Source: an uncultured bacterium
GTDB lineage: Bacteria > Krumholzibacteriota > Krumholzibacteriia > LZORAL124-64-63
DNA length: 64,000 bases
NCBI GenBank assembly: GCA_937910695.1
Contig: CALEMW010000219.1
Coordinates: 78,276 to 142,275, forward strand
Reading direction: 5' to 3'
A program made the position numbers and the translations under genes. Each line of letters starts with the position of its first letter. Within the stretch, counting starts at the first letter, position 1. Shown in pieces: positions 22,704 through 31,897 of this stretch. Below the pieces are notes generated by a model that was given only the letters and a program-made list of their open reading frames with translations, was not told the DNA's origin and searched no databases.

Positions 22704-23207
22704 CTAGGGGCCTTTGGCGGCCAGGGCAGCGTCGATATAGACCTGCTTTTCCTGATAGCCCACGAACTTATCCTTCACCTTGCCGTCGGGCCCGATGATG
22801 AACGTGGTCGGGATGCTGCGGATGCCCCCGAAATCGTGGCTGAGACTCTGAGTCACGTCGGGAACGACACGGAAGGTATAGCCGCTCTTCTCGATGAACG
22901 GCCTGACGATCTGGGCTCCCTGCTGATCCGTGGCCACGGCCACGACATGGATACCCTGATCTCCGTATTCCTCGTGGATATCCTGCAGGTGCGGCATGGC
23001 GCGCTTGCAGGGCGGGCACCAGGTGGCCCAGAAGTCGAGAATCACGACGTCGCCCGCGTACGAGGCGAGGGTGAAATCCTTGCCGTCGAGATCCACAGGC
23101 AGACCTGCAGATGGAACGGCCTCGTCCACGGCTGCATCGTCGCCGCCGGCACAGCCGGCCAGCACCACAGCGAACAACATTACGGTCAAAACAAGTCTGC
23201 GCTGCAT
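22704..23207 (-). CDS. TlpA/ResA-like thiol-disulfide oxidoreductase lipoprotein
   Basis: Lipobox VVLAGC; FWATWCPPCKRAMPHLQ CXXC motif. Confidence 0.92.
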   Translation of the reverse strand: MQRRLVLTVMLFAVVLAGCAGGDDAAVDEAVPSAGLPVDLDGKDFTLASYAGDVVILDFWATWCPPCKRAMPHLQDIHEEYGDQGIHVVAVATDQQGAQIVRPFIEKSGYTFRVVPDVTQSLSHDFGGIRSIPTTFIIGPDGKVKDKFVGYQEKQVYIDAALAAKGP

Positions 23208-23216
23208 GGAGTCCTC

Positions 23217-23540
23217 CTAGAACATGGCGTTGATCTTCTCGATCATCTTATCCTTGGACGTCAGGCCTATCTGCTGGTTCTGCACCTCGCCGCCCTTCAT
23301 GTAGAGCACCGTGGGCACGGACATCACGCCGAATTTCATGGCGTGGGTGCGGGCCTCTTCAACGTCCACATGGGCGACCTTCAACTTACCGGCGAACTCG
23401 ACCGCCAGCTCTTCCACGATGGGCTTGAGCTGCTTGCAGGGACCGCACCAGGTGGCGCTGAAGTCGACCAGCACGGGCACGTCGCTCTGCATGACCTCGG
23501 CTTCGAAGTTCTCATCCGTCACGTGGATCATCTCGCTCAT
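23217..23540 (-). CDS. trxA: Thioredoxin
   Basis: VLVDFSATWCGPCKQLKPIVEELA; VMSVPTVLYMKGGE. Confidence 0.95.
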   Translation of the reverse strand: MSEMIHVTDENFEAEVMQSDVPVLVDFSATWCGPCKQLKPIVEELAVEFAGKLKVAHVDVEEARTHAMKFGVMSVPTVLYMKGGEVQNQQIGLTSKDKMIEKINAMF

Positions 23541-23592
23541 GGTTCCTCCCGGCCCGCAGGCCAGCTCAGGGGTTGGCGAAGGGACATCCCTT

Positions 23593-25404
23593 CTACTCGA
23601 CCGACGAGAGCACGCGCTCCATCACGGCGGCCAGGTCGTCGGCGTCCTTGAAACCTGAAAAACGTTCGATTTCGTTCCCGAGGGAATCGAAGAAAATCAC
23701 CGTCGGCATGCCGATCACGCCGAAGCGACTCGTGCGTTCCTTATTGGTCTCGTTGCTCTCGGTCATGTCCATCTTAATCGACGTGAACCGTTGCGCAAGA
23801 TCGAGGATGCGGGATTGGTTGTAGGTCTGATGGTCCAGCTCGACGCAGGCGGCGCACCATTCGGCCCAGAAGTCCATCATCACCGGCTTACCGTCGGCTT
23901 CCGCCCGAGCGAAGCCGGCCGTCTCGTCCCAGATCCAGGCGGGCTCCAGAGGCTCCGCCGACACACCCACGGCCGGAGCGCCCGCCGGCAGGAGTTCCGG
24001 CGCGAATCCTCGCAAGCCGCCCAAGATGACCAGGACCGCCCCGAGGAGCCAGAGGAACCGCAAGAATCCCTTGTCGAGGCCTTCACGAGCACCGGCAGAA
24101 CCCGCCAGTGGCAGCCAGGCTCCCCAAGCGCTCACACTCAGCAGCAGGGCCAGACCGAAGAGCCCGCTCAACAGCCACGAAGGCAAGTAGGCCCGCACGA
24201 ACCACAGAGCGAGAGCGAAGAGCACGACGGCGAATCCATGCTTCACGATGTTCATCCAGCCGCCGGCGCCGGGCAGAGCCGTCAGCAGCCCGCTGAAGGT
24301 GCCCAGAGCCAGGAACAGCATGCCCATGCCCAGGGCGAAGGTGAACAGCAGCCAGAAGCCGAGCATCATGCTGCCAGTGGTCGCGACCCAGGTCAGCAGG
24401 ACGATCAGCACCGGCCCCACACAGGGGGCGGCAATCAAGCCCATGGCCATACCCATCAGCAGCGGCCCCAGGAAACCCGTCCGGCCGCCACCGACACGGC
24501 TGGTCATGCTGCTCGGCAGTTGAATGTCGAACATGCCGGCCATGGACAGAGCCATCGCGCCGATCACGACCGCCACGACGCCACCGAAGATCGGGGTCTG
24601 CGTTGCCTGGCCGAATGCGCCTCCAGTGGCCGCAGCCAACAATCCGAGCACTGAATAAACCACCGCGATGCCCAGCACATACCAAAGCGAAAGGATGAAG
24701 CCCTTGACGGGATTGCCCTTGGCGCTGCCGCCGATGAAGCTGATGGTGATCGGGATCATCGGATAGACACAAGGTGTGAAGCTGGCGAGCACACCGCCGA
24801 GGAAGACGAGTAGGAACGCCATCCAGCTGCCCTCGCTCAGGGCGCGTTCCAGCCGCCCATGCAGGCCGCCGCCTTCGCCGGATGGAGGGGTTGCAACTGT
24901 GGCGGCGCCGGCGTCCGTTGCTGCACCGACGACGATCTCCAGACTGTCGACCACGTCTGCCGGCGGATAGCACAGTCCGGCATCGCCCTCGCGGCAGAGC
25001 TGGGACTGGGCCGTCACGGTCAGCGTCAACGGCCCGGCTTCGGCCGGAAGCGTGACCGGCAACAGAGCCATGACGTCGCCCTTCCAGTAGGGCAGCTCTC
25101 CAGGGACGCTCAGGGGTGGGAAAATCGGCTCTCCCGATTCTGCCCCCGTCAAGGTGAGGCCAGTGAAGGTGCCCGTCATGTGGGTGCCTTCGGGTACGTG
25201 GTAGAGAACGCCGATCTGCACGGTGCCCCCGGCGGGGAACACGTCGCCGAGGGTCTTGAGTTCGAGAACGACCTTGGGCACGGCCTCGGCGGCGGAGCCG
25301 CCGCCGAGCGGGCCGGCGAAGACCGTGCCGAAACACAGAAGAGCAAGTACCAAGCTGAGTGCAAGGGCAGTGCGGTGGTACCGCTGGCCGCGGCTGGTCG
25401 TCAT
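23593..25404 (-). CDS. dsbD: DsbD-type thiol:disulfide interchange protein
   Basis: N-terminal DsbD alpha-like domain, TM core (GGVLASFTPCVYPMIPITISFIGG, APCVGPVLIVLL) and C-terminal thioredoxin domain (FWAEWCAACVELD). Confidence 0.93.
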   Translation of the reverse strand: MTTSRGQRYHRTALALSLVLALLCFGTVFAGPLGGGSAAEAVPKVVLELKTLGDVFPAGGTVQIGVLYHVPEGTHMTGTFTGLTLTGAESGEPIFPPLSVPGELPYWKGDVMALLPVTLPAEAGPLTLTVTAQSQLCREGDAGLCYPPADVVDSLEIVVGAATDAGAATVATPPSGEGGGLHGRLERALSEGSWMAFLLVFLGGVLASFTPCVYPMIPITISFIGGSAKGNPVKGFILSLWYVLGIAVVYSVLGLLAAATGGAFGQATQTPIFGGVVAVVIGAMALSMAGMFDIQLPSSMTSRVGGGRTGFLGPLLMGMAMGLIAAPCVGPVLIVLLTWVATTGSMMLGFWLLFTFALGMGMLFLALGTFSGLLTALPGAGGWMNIVKHGFAVVLFALALWFVRAYLPSWLLSGLFGLALLLSVSAWGAWLPLAGSAGAREGLDKGFLRFLWLLGAVLVILGGLRGFAPELLPAGAPAVGVSAEPLEPAWIWDETAGFARAEADGKPVMMDFWAEWCAACVELDHQTYNQSRILDLAQRFTSIKMDMTESNETNKERTSRFGVIGMPTVIFFDSLGNEIERFSGFKDADDLAAVMERVLSSVE

Positions 25405-25479
25405 CGACGGTCTCCTCGTGTTCCAAGTTCGGCGATCGACAGGCGGAGTCGACCGTAAGTGACGTTCCTCGCGCTCCGC

Positions 25480-26256
25480 TTACTGGAGAATTTTCTCGCG
25501 CTGATGATCCACGTCGAAAATCCGCATCACCGTGCCGTCGCTCTCGGATAGGACCTCGGGGATCCCGTCACCGTCCATGTCCAGCAGCATGATGCGCGAC
25601 CCGAAGACTTCGCCCGCCCATTCCACATCGCCGCTGCGCACATCGACCACCTGTCCCGTGTTCAAGACGATCTCGGCAGTGCCGTCGCCGTCCACATCAC
25701 CCACCGCGAGTCGTCCCGCCTCGTATTCCATGGGGCTGGTCCACTCGCGGTTGAAGGTCAGTCCGTCGATATAATGCAGGTGCTGATCGGCGTTCACGAC
25801 GATCTCCAGGGGCGCGTCGTCGTCGACCTGACCCAGACTCACGCAATGGATTTCCCTGAAATCGTTGTTGAGCGATTCCCAGCGCAGGCGGCGGTCGGCC
25901 GATGACCAGACATAGAGGATGCCGCTGCCCGTCCAGGCGATGATCTCGTTCTGATCGTCGCCGTCGAGATCTGCGCTCAGAACCTCGATCACCGCGCCGG
26001 TCAGCTGCTTGCTGGTCCACACGTCGCGGCTCTGACCAGCGACGAGTTGGATCAGACGTACCAGACCGAAGCGATCGCCCAGGGCGAGGAAGGGACCGAA
26101 TTCGTCTTCGAGAGTGTCGACGGTCGTGACGTGATCAAGATAGTAGGCGGCCTGCATGGCCGACTGGTAATCCCAGTAGGGCAGCGGTTGCTGGGCCGAG
26201 GCGACGGCGGTGCAAACGACAACGACGAGGAGAATCCTGCGCAGCAGGACGTTCAT
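25480..26256 (-). CDS. Secreted FG-GAP/VCBS repeat protein
   Basis: Signal peptide; LSADLDGDDQNEIIAWTG, VGDVDGDGTAEIVLNTG, LLDMDGDGIPEVLSE repeats. Confidence 0.75.
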   Translation of the reverse strand: MNVLLRRILLVVVVCTAVASAQQPLPYWDYQSAMQAAYYLDHVTTVDTLEDEFGPFLALGDRFGLVRLIQLVAGQSRDVWTSKQLTGAVIEVLSADLDGDDQNEIIAWTGSGILYVWSSADRRLRWESLNNDFREIHCVSLGQVDDDAPLEIVVNADQHLHYIDGLTFNREWTSPMEYEAGRLAVGDVDGDGTAEIVLNTGQVVDVRSGDVEWAGEVFGSRIMLLDMDGDGIPEVLSESDGTVMRIFDVDHQREKILQ

Positions 26257-26375
26257 GGCGGTCTCCCTGGTTTACGGATCCTGCAGGGGGCTATGGACCA
26301 ACAATAATGGCTCCACCGGTAGGCGTCCACCAGCAACGCCCGGATCACAACCAGGAAGATGGCGACAAGGTTCCC

Positions 26376-27026
26376 TTACCAGGGAATCGGGATCCCTACC
26401 AGGACATGGAGGGTCCAACTGGAATAGTCGAGAGGACGTTGGATATAGCTGCGCCAGCGCCCCTTGATCGTCACAATGACATGGTGGGCCGGTTCCGCTT
26501 CGTAACCGATCTCCATGATGGCGGACCACCAGCGCTGCTCGGCCTTGACCCATGTGGGAGCAGCGGGCGTACTGCCGTCCTCGGATTCCGTAACGACGGC
26601 GGAAGGATAGGAAACCAGCGAACGTCCCCCTCCGAATCCCGCGAACAGAACCGCCCCGTGGTCGATTCTGCCCTGATCGACGAGGTATTTTCTGAAAACG
26701 ACGTCGGCGGTCTTGGCATCGCGGCCCTGGGCGAGGGGGCGCCACTCCATGTCCAACAGGAGTCCCGTGTTCCAGTGGTAGAGCGTCGGCGAGAATTCCG
26801 CGGCCCGGGATGGGCGGAAGAGGATGGAGGCATTGAATCCGATGGTGCCGGAGCCCCAGTCGGGGCTGCCGCCCAGAGTCGGACCCAGGCTGATGAACAC
26901 CGGATCAACGCGGTCCGGCCGATCAAGGGCAGGCCTCAGGACACCCGACGCATCGGCCGACAGCGAACTGCCGATCAGCAGGGCCATGGCAGAAAACCGG
27001 ATTATGAAGTCGCGCCGCACCTTCAT
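26376..27026 (-). CDS. Putative outer-membrane beta-barrel-like exported protein, function unknown
   Basis: Signal peptide; amphipathic strands; terminal aromatic residue (VLVGIPIPW); AGGAGG RBS before ATG 27026. Confidence 0.45.
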   Translation of the reverse strand: MKVRRDFIIRFSAMALLIGSSLSADASGVLRPALDRPDRVDPVFISLGPTLGGSPDWGSGTIGFNASILFRPSRAAEFSPTLYHWNTGLLLDMEWRPLAQGRDAKTADVVFRKYLVDQGRIDHGAVLFAGFGGGRSLVSYPSAVVTESEDGSTPAAPTWVKAEQRWWSAIMEIGYEAEPAHHVIVTIKGRWRSYIQRPLDYSSWTLHVLVGIPIPW

Positions 27027-27190
27027 CGGGAACCTCCTATCCCGGAACACACAAGCAAAGGGAATGCCAACTCCACTCTGTCACAACCCGTTGTCACGAT
27101 TAGAGAACCGGTTTATGATCAGTCCCTGTCGCCGGGGAAGGCGACGTCGATCTGTCCGTATCGGTCCGTTCCCAACCAGGAAGGCTACCC

Positions 27191-27829
27191 GTGTCCGCAC
27201 CTACCGACGATGCCGCCGAAGGCCCCGGCTACGACACTCTGGTCGGTCCGGTCACCTCCGAATTGAAGGTGCAACGGTCGCGCTTTCTGGCCGAGGTCCA
27301 CCCCATCGTCGACGAACAGGAAGCCCGATCCATCGTCGCCGCTGCGGCCAAGCAATATCACGACGCCCGTCACGTGTGCTTCGCTTGGCGTCTCGGTCCC
27401 GTCCACGCGCGCGTGGAGCATCGCAGCGATGCCGGCGAACCTTCGGGCTCCGCCGGCGAACCGATCCTCAACGCCCTGCGCCAAGCAGAACTGTCCGACA
27501 CCGTGGCCGTCGTCGTGCGCTGGTTCGGCGGCGTCAAGCTCGGCACCGGCGGACTCGGCCGCGCGTACAGGGACACCGTGGCCGCCGCTCTCGATGGAGC
27601 CGCCAAACGTCGTATCCATCTCGGCGGCGAACTCGAAATCATCTTCCCTTACTCCCTTCAGAAGACTGTGAACCATCACCTGGAGCAGCACGGCGGCCGG
27701 CGCGTGTCGGAAGTCTACGCCGACGATGTCGTGTGGCGCGTGTGGCTTCCCTCCCACACCCTCGACGCCTTCGATGCAGCAGTCACAGAGGCTGGTCAGG
27801 GTCGCCTACAAACGAAAACCCCGGAGTAG
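27191..27829 (+). CDS. YigZ/IMPACT family protein
   Basis: SRFLAEVHPI, DARHVCFAWRLG, DAGEPSGSAGEPIL, VVVRWFGGVKLGTGGLGRAYRD IMPACT signatures. Confidence 0.95.
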   Translation: MSAPTDDAAEGPGYDTLVGPVTSELKVQRSRFLAEVHPIVDEQEARSIVAAAAKQYHDARHVCFAWRLGPVHARVEHRSDAGEPSGSAGEPILNALRQAELSDTVAVVVRWFGGVKLGTGGLGRAYRDTVAAALDGAAKRRIHLGGELEIIFPYSLQKTVNHHLEQHGGRRVSEVYADDVVWRVWLPSHTLDAFDAAVTEAGQGRLQTKTPE

Positions 27830-27842
27830 CTCCTCCGGGGTT
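27817..27842. terminator. Bidirectional terminator whose loop contains the yigZ stop codon
   Basis: AACCCCGGAG-TAGCTC-CTCCGGGGTT; loop TAGCTC carries the TAG stop. Confidence 0.8.
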
Positions 27843-27885
27843 CCGTGCACTCTGTTCTGTCGGTCTCACTCACATGGTCACTTGC

Positions 27886-28839
27886 TCAAGCTGTCATGTC
27901 CTTCATGTCCTGGTAGTCGTGCATGTAGCGGAAGGTCTTCGAATTGCGGATCTTCTCGAAGGCCTCTTCCTTGATCTGGCGGATGCGCTCGCGGGTCAGG
28001 CTCATCTGCTGGCCGATCTCCTCGAGGGTCATCTCATGATCGGTGCCCAGACCGTAGTACATGCGCAGGACCTTGGCCTCGCGGGGCTTCAGGTCGCAGA
28101 GCATCCGCTCGATGCTCTCGATCAGGTCTTCCTCCAGCACGGGCGCATCGGGAGCCTTGCTTTTGGTGTCCTCGAGGAAGTCCATGTAGGTGGAGTCCTC
28201 GTCGTTGCCCACGAAGTCGTCCAGGAAGAAGTTGTCCTGCATCAGGGGCAGGGTGTCCTTCACCTCGTCGACGGACAGGCCGAGCTTGGCCGCGATCTCG
28301 TCGGGCATGGGCTTGCGGCGCAGCTTCTGCTGCAGTTCGCTGCTCGCTCGCTTGATCTGGTTGAGCACACGGGCCCTGTTCAGGGGCATCCGCACGATCT
28401 TGGAATGGTTCGCCAGGGCGGCCAGGATCGACTGACGGATCCACCACACGGCATAGGAGATGAATTTGTAGCCTCGGGTCTCGTCGAACCGCTGGGCCGC
28501 CTTCAGCAGGCCGAGGTTGCCCTCGTTGATCAGGTCTTCCAGGGGCACACCGTAGTGGGCATATTCCTTGGCGATCGAGACCACGAAACGCAGGTTCGAG
28601 TTGACCAGCTTGTGGAGAGCGGCTTCGTCTTCCTTACGGATGCCGCGGGCCAGCTCGCACTCCTCTTCGCGGGTCAGCAGGGGGAACGCCTTGACCTCGT
28701 GAAAATACAGATCGAGGTTCGACATGAGCTGAGCACTGTCGCGCCGGGGCTTACGGGCCATCGCCTTGGGCTTGCGGGCGGTGGCGGCAGCGCGGGGCTT
28801 GCGGGCCTTGGCGGTGGTTTTGCGGGTTGTAACGGCCAT
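27886..28839 (-). CDS. RNA polymerase sigma-70 factor (primary-like) with basic (A)RKP-repeat N-terminus
   Basis: LVNSNLRFVVSIAKEYAHYGVPLEDLINEGNLGLLKAAQRFDETRGYKFISYAVWWIRQSI region 2; VLRMYYGLGTDHEMTLEEIGQQMSLTRERIRQIKEEAFEKIR region 4. Confidence 0.96.
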   Translation of the reverse strand: MAVTTRKTTAKARKPRAAATARKPKAMARKPRRDSAQLMSNLDLYFHEVKAFPLLTREEECELARGIRKEDEAALHKLVNSNLRFVVSIAKEYAHYGVPLEDLINEGNLGLLKAAQRFDETRGYKFISYAVWWIRQSILAALANHSKIVRMPLNRARVLNQIKRASSELQQKLRRKPMPDEIAAKLGLSVDEVKDTLPLMQDNFFLDDFVGNDEDSTYMDFLEDTKSKAPDAPVLEEDLIESIERMLCDLKPREAKVLRMYYGLGTDHEMTLEEIGQQMSLTRERIRQIKEEAFEKIRNSKTFRYMHDYQDMKDMTA

Positions 28840-28893
28840 GTCAAACCTTCCAAATTTCGTTGATTTCTTCGTGGTTCCATACACTCTACAACA

Positions 28894-28936
28894 AGTCCCG
28901 TGCCAGGGACTGGATAACTAGGATCATTGAGATCCT
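28894..28936. repeat. Two tandem 6-bp dyads upstream of the sigma factor gene
   Basis: AGTCCC-gtgcca-GGGACT (28894-28911) and AGGATC-attga-GATCCT (28920-28936). Confidence 0.6.
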
Positions 28937-29014
28937 GCATTCACAACTTATTCATATTTCACACGATAGACATCCCAGGATCATGACCGACTCCCATGGA
29001 TTTCCCCACCAAAA

Positions 29015-29047
29015 GCGCCGATATTGACATTCTGTCAAGATCGGCGC
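29015..29047 (-). terminator. Intrinsic terminator of the DUF4139 gene
   Basis: GCGCCGAT-a-TTGACA-ttc-TGTCAA-g-ATCGGCGC, followed on the minus strand by TTTT. Confidence 0.85.
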
Positions 29048-29080
29048 GAAAGCCAGGACATGGTGTCAATACGAATGCGA

Positions 29081-30490
29081 TCAATTCGAGGTGCGGATTC
29101 GGTAACGCAGAACCGATATTCCGTCAGCCGGGACGGAGACGTCGAAACGAGCCTGAAACGCCTCAAGTTTGGCAAAATCGTGGCTCGTTTCCAGCACCGT
29201 CCACTCGCCCGGCATTGCCTCGAGCACTTCAATGACCACGTCGTGATCCGAGCGGTTGCGGAGTTCGATCTCCCAAACCGATTCGTGGGTCCGCTCACCC
29301 ATGCTCCGAAATTCCATGCGTTTGCGATCGGCCACCAGGTCGAACGCGTATCCCGTCTGCAGGTGGAGTGTTTCGTCGCGGGGCGTGTGATCGATCTGGG
29401 ATTCCCCCAGCAGTTGCCGCGCCCCCGACGACGACGTGCCGTAGATGCGCACGATGCCGGCCGGCAGGGGAACGCCCAGGTGATCGTCCTCAGTGTTCTT
29501 CACTTCATGCATGACGGCGATTTTCTCAGTGCCCCGCTCTCCACCGCGACCGAAGAAACGGCCCATGTTGCCGGACTCGAGACGATAGCGCTTCTGGACA
29601 GGAACGCCGGACGACGTGAACAGCGACACCTGCTTGATCTCTTGGTCCCGCAGGCTGGTGTGCCCGGGAACGGTATAGAGGTGATAATCACCCACGCTCT
29701 CCTGTGCCATGTTGCCGTCGAAGGTCGCCATGGCCATGAGCTCGGGCTTGGGGCTTCCCCGTCCATGGGTTTGCTGGACCCTATTCACGTCGCCTGCCAG
29801 AAGCATGAGGCCGGCATCGTCGAACGTCGTGCCGCTGCGGTTCTGAACGGTGACCCAGGCCTGGACATCGGCCTTGTCACCTTGATCATCAAGTTGGAAG
29901 ACATAGTCGGCCGACCACGACAAACCACCGGTCAGATAGGAGACGTCGATGGCCCTCTCACCTTCCCGATCAGCGTCGAGACGCCAAACCATGGTGGGCC
30001 GGGCCCTCAGGTTTTCCGGCAGGCTGGATAAGGCCAGGCGACCCGGCACTTCGAACACGATCTCGCCATCGACCTCGTAGACCGGACCTTCCGCTGTTCC
30101 CAGCAGCTTTCCGGTCAGGCGACGGCCGTCTTCCTGGATCCAGGTCAGCTCCCTCCCCACGTACTTCTCGAGGATCTTGGCCCGGGACATCAGATCGAAC
30201 TCGTAGCTCTGCTCGATCAACCTGAACGGACGTCCGTCGGATTGATCGACGATCAGGGAACGGGGATCGATGCGGGCCGGTACGCCACGGAACTCCAACC
30301 AGCTCTCCCCATCCGGCAGCTTGACCGTCCTGGTTTCGCGCACCAGGGCCAGATCGCTATTGTAGACCGTCAGTTCGAGTCTGGTGCGCTCCTCGGACTC
30401 GGAACTCGACACGTTCCGGTCCGCCCCTGCGGCAGGAGCGGCGGCGAGGATGGTGGCGGCGGCGAGGATCAGCCATTTCATGGTGGTCAT
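29081..30490 (-). CDS. Exported DUF4139 domain-containing protein
   Basis: Signal peptide; TVYNSDLALVRETRTVKLPDGESWLEFRGVPARIDPRSL and YLTGGLSWSADYVFQLDD are typical of DUF4139 proteins. Confidence 0.85.
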   Translation of the reverse strand: MTTMKWLILAAATILAAAPAAGADRNVSSSESEERTRLELTVYNSDLALVRETRTVKLPDGESWLEFRGVPARIDPRSLIVDQSDGRPFRLIEQSYEFDLMSRAKILEKYVGRELTWIQEDGRRLTGKLLGTAEGPVYEVDGEIVFEVPGRLALSSLPENLRARPTMVWRLDADREGERAIDVSYLTGGLSWSADYVFQLDDQGDKADVQAWVTVQNRSGTTFDDAGLMLLAGDVNRVQQTHGRGSPKPELMAMATFDGNMAQESVGDYHLYTVPGHTSLRDQEIKQVSLFTSSGVPVQKRYRLESGNMGRFFGRGGERGTEKIAVMHEVKNTEDDHLGVPLPAGIVRIYGTSSSGARQLLGESQIDHTPRDETLHLQTGYAFDLVADRKRMEFRSMGERTHESVWEIELRNRSDHDVVIEVLEAMPGEWTVLETSHDFAKLEAFQARFDVSVPADGISVLRYRIRTSN

Positions 30491-30676
30491 GATGTCTCCC
30501 TAACATTCGGCACAATTGCAGATCTCGGAGTCAAGAAGCGTCCCATGTTGCCGATGACAAGCGGGATCGTCGTCCTCTCCGCGATGCGCCGGGCAGTTGA
30601 GTCCGTAGGCGCGTCCCGTCATCGAACTGCCGTCGTTCCGTTCGGGTTCCCGTTCGGCCCGGCCGCTGGAGGCCCC

Positions 30677-31054
30677 GTGCAGCCAACCGTCCTGATCGCC
30701 GACGACACCAGCTTCATGCGTTTCGTTCTCCGTGAACTGCTCGACGAGATCCCCCTGGTGCGGATCGCCGAAGCGGGCTCCCTCGAGGAAGCCGAAGATC
30801 TGGCAACGGCACTGTCACCTGACCTCGCCGTCGTCGATACGACAACCGAGAAGTTCGACGGCTGCGAATTGATCCGCAGACTCGTCGTCGGTGACCATAG
30901 TCCACGGGTCGTCGCGATCATCGGAATCGACGATCTCGCCGCTGAGCTGGCGGCAAAGGCCGCGGGCGCCGAGGCGGTCATGATCTGCCCCTTCGATCCC
31001 GATGTCGTGCTCACCATCATGGAGAACATGCTGCAGCCGGCGATGCCGGTCTAA
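30677..31054 (+). CDS. Stand-alone atypical response regulator receiver domain (CheY-like)
   Basis: VLIADDTSFMRFVLRELL N-terminus, DLAVVDTTTEKFDG phosphoacceptor region; ICPFDPDVV where KPF is canonical; GTG start preceded by GGAGG. Confidence 0.85.
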   Translation: MQPTVLIADDTSFMRFVLRELLDEIPLVRIAEAGSLEEAEDLATALSPDLAVVDTTTEKFDGCELIRRLVVGDHSPRVVAIIGIDDLAAELAAKAAGAEAVMICPFDPDVVLTIMENMLQPAMPV

Positions 31055-31072
31055 ATCGGTCTGTCGGCTCGA

Positions 31073-31897
31073 TCAGTCCAGGATGACGAACATCACCAAG
31101 CCCAGGGGCACGCAGTAGAAGGCGAAACGCCAGAAGTGGCGCTGCACGACGAGCAGCGCCGTGAGCCGTATCGCCGCCAAACCAACCAGAAACGCCACCA
31201 ACACTCCGAGGACCAGCCCGAACGGCGTGGCTGCGGTCGTAGGCAGACCCTTCATGGTTTCCAGCAAAAGAGCACCGGCGATGGCCGGCACCGCCATCAG
31301 GAAACTGAAGCGGGCCGCCTCCTCGCGGCCGAGCCCCAACCACAACGACGCCGCGATGGTTGAACCGCTCCGGCTGATACCGGGCGTGATGGCCATGGCC
31401 TGGGCGAAGCCGATGAGAAACGCCTTGTACAGCGGGGGCGCAACGGGATGCCACTCGCCACGAATACGACGCCGACCATCGGAGTCCTTGGCCAGTCGCG
31501 TGGACAGCAGGATCAGACCGGTGACGACCAAACAGACGGCAGCGACCCGCGGATCATGAAATAGGCGGGTGACGGTGTCCTTGAAGATCAGGCCGACAAT
31601 CACCGCGGGCACTGTCGCGGTCGCCAAAGCGACCATGTACTGGACCGCCGGGGCGTCGAAGGAAAGCAGGCGCCGGATGTCCTTCCAGTACGCAACCACC
31701 ACTGCGGCCAAGGTCCCACCATGCAGCACGACATCGAGGAAAACATCGCCGGTGAAGGTTGAAAACCAGTTCTGCAACAAGACAAGATGACCTGAACTGC
31801 TGACAGGCAGGAATTCGGTCAGGCCCTGAACGACGGCCAGAATCACCAGTTGAATCATATCCACGACGAACGTGTCCTTCCGCTCAGTTCCCTTCAC
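31073..31897 (-). CDS. uppP: Undecaprenyl-diphosphatase
   Basis: QGLTEFLPVSSSGHLVLL and AITPGISRSGSTIAASLWLGLGREEAARFSF signatures. Confidence 0.96.
   Translation of the reverse strand: MKGTERKDTFVVDMIQLVILAVVQGLTEFLPVSSSGHLVLLQNWFSTFTGDVFLDVVLHGGTLAAVVVAYWKDIRRLLSFDAPAVQYMVALATATVPAVIVGLIFKDTVTRLFHDPRVAAVCLVVTGLILLSTRLAKDSDGRRRIRGEWHPVAPPLYKAFLIGFAQAMAITPGISRSGSTIAASLWLGLGREEAARFSFLMAVPAIAGALLLETMKGLPTTAATPFGLVLGVLVAFLVGLAAIRLTALLVVQRHFWRFAFYCVPLGLVMFVILD

Noticed and set aside
29024-29029. TTGACA as a -35 promoter
   Set aside because: It lies inside a perfect terminator stem downstream of the DUF4139 gene, so the terminator explains it.
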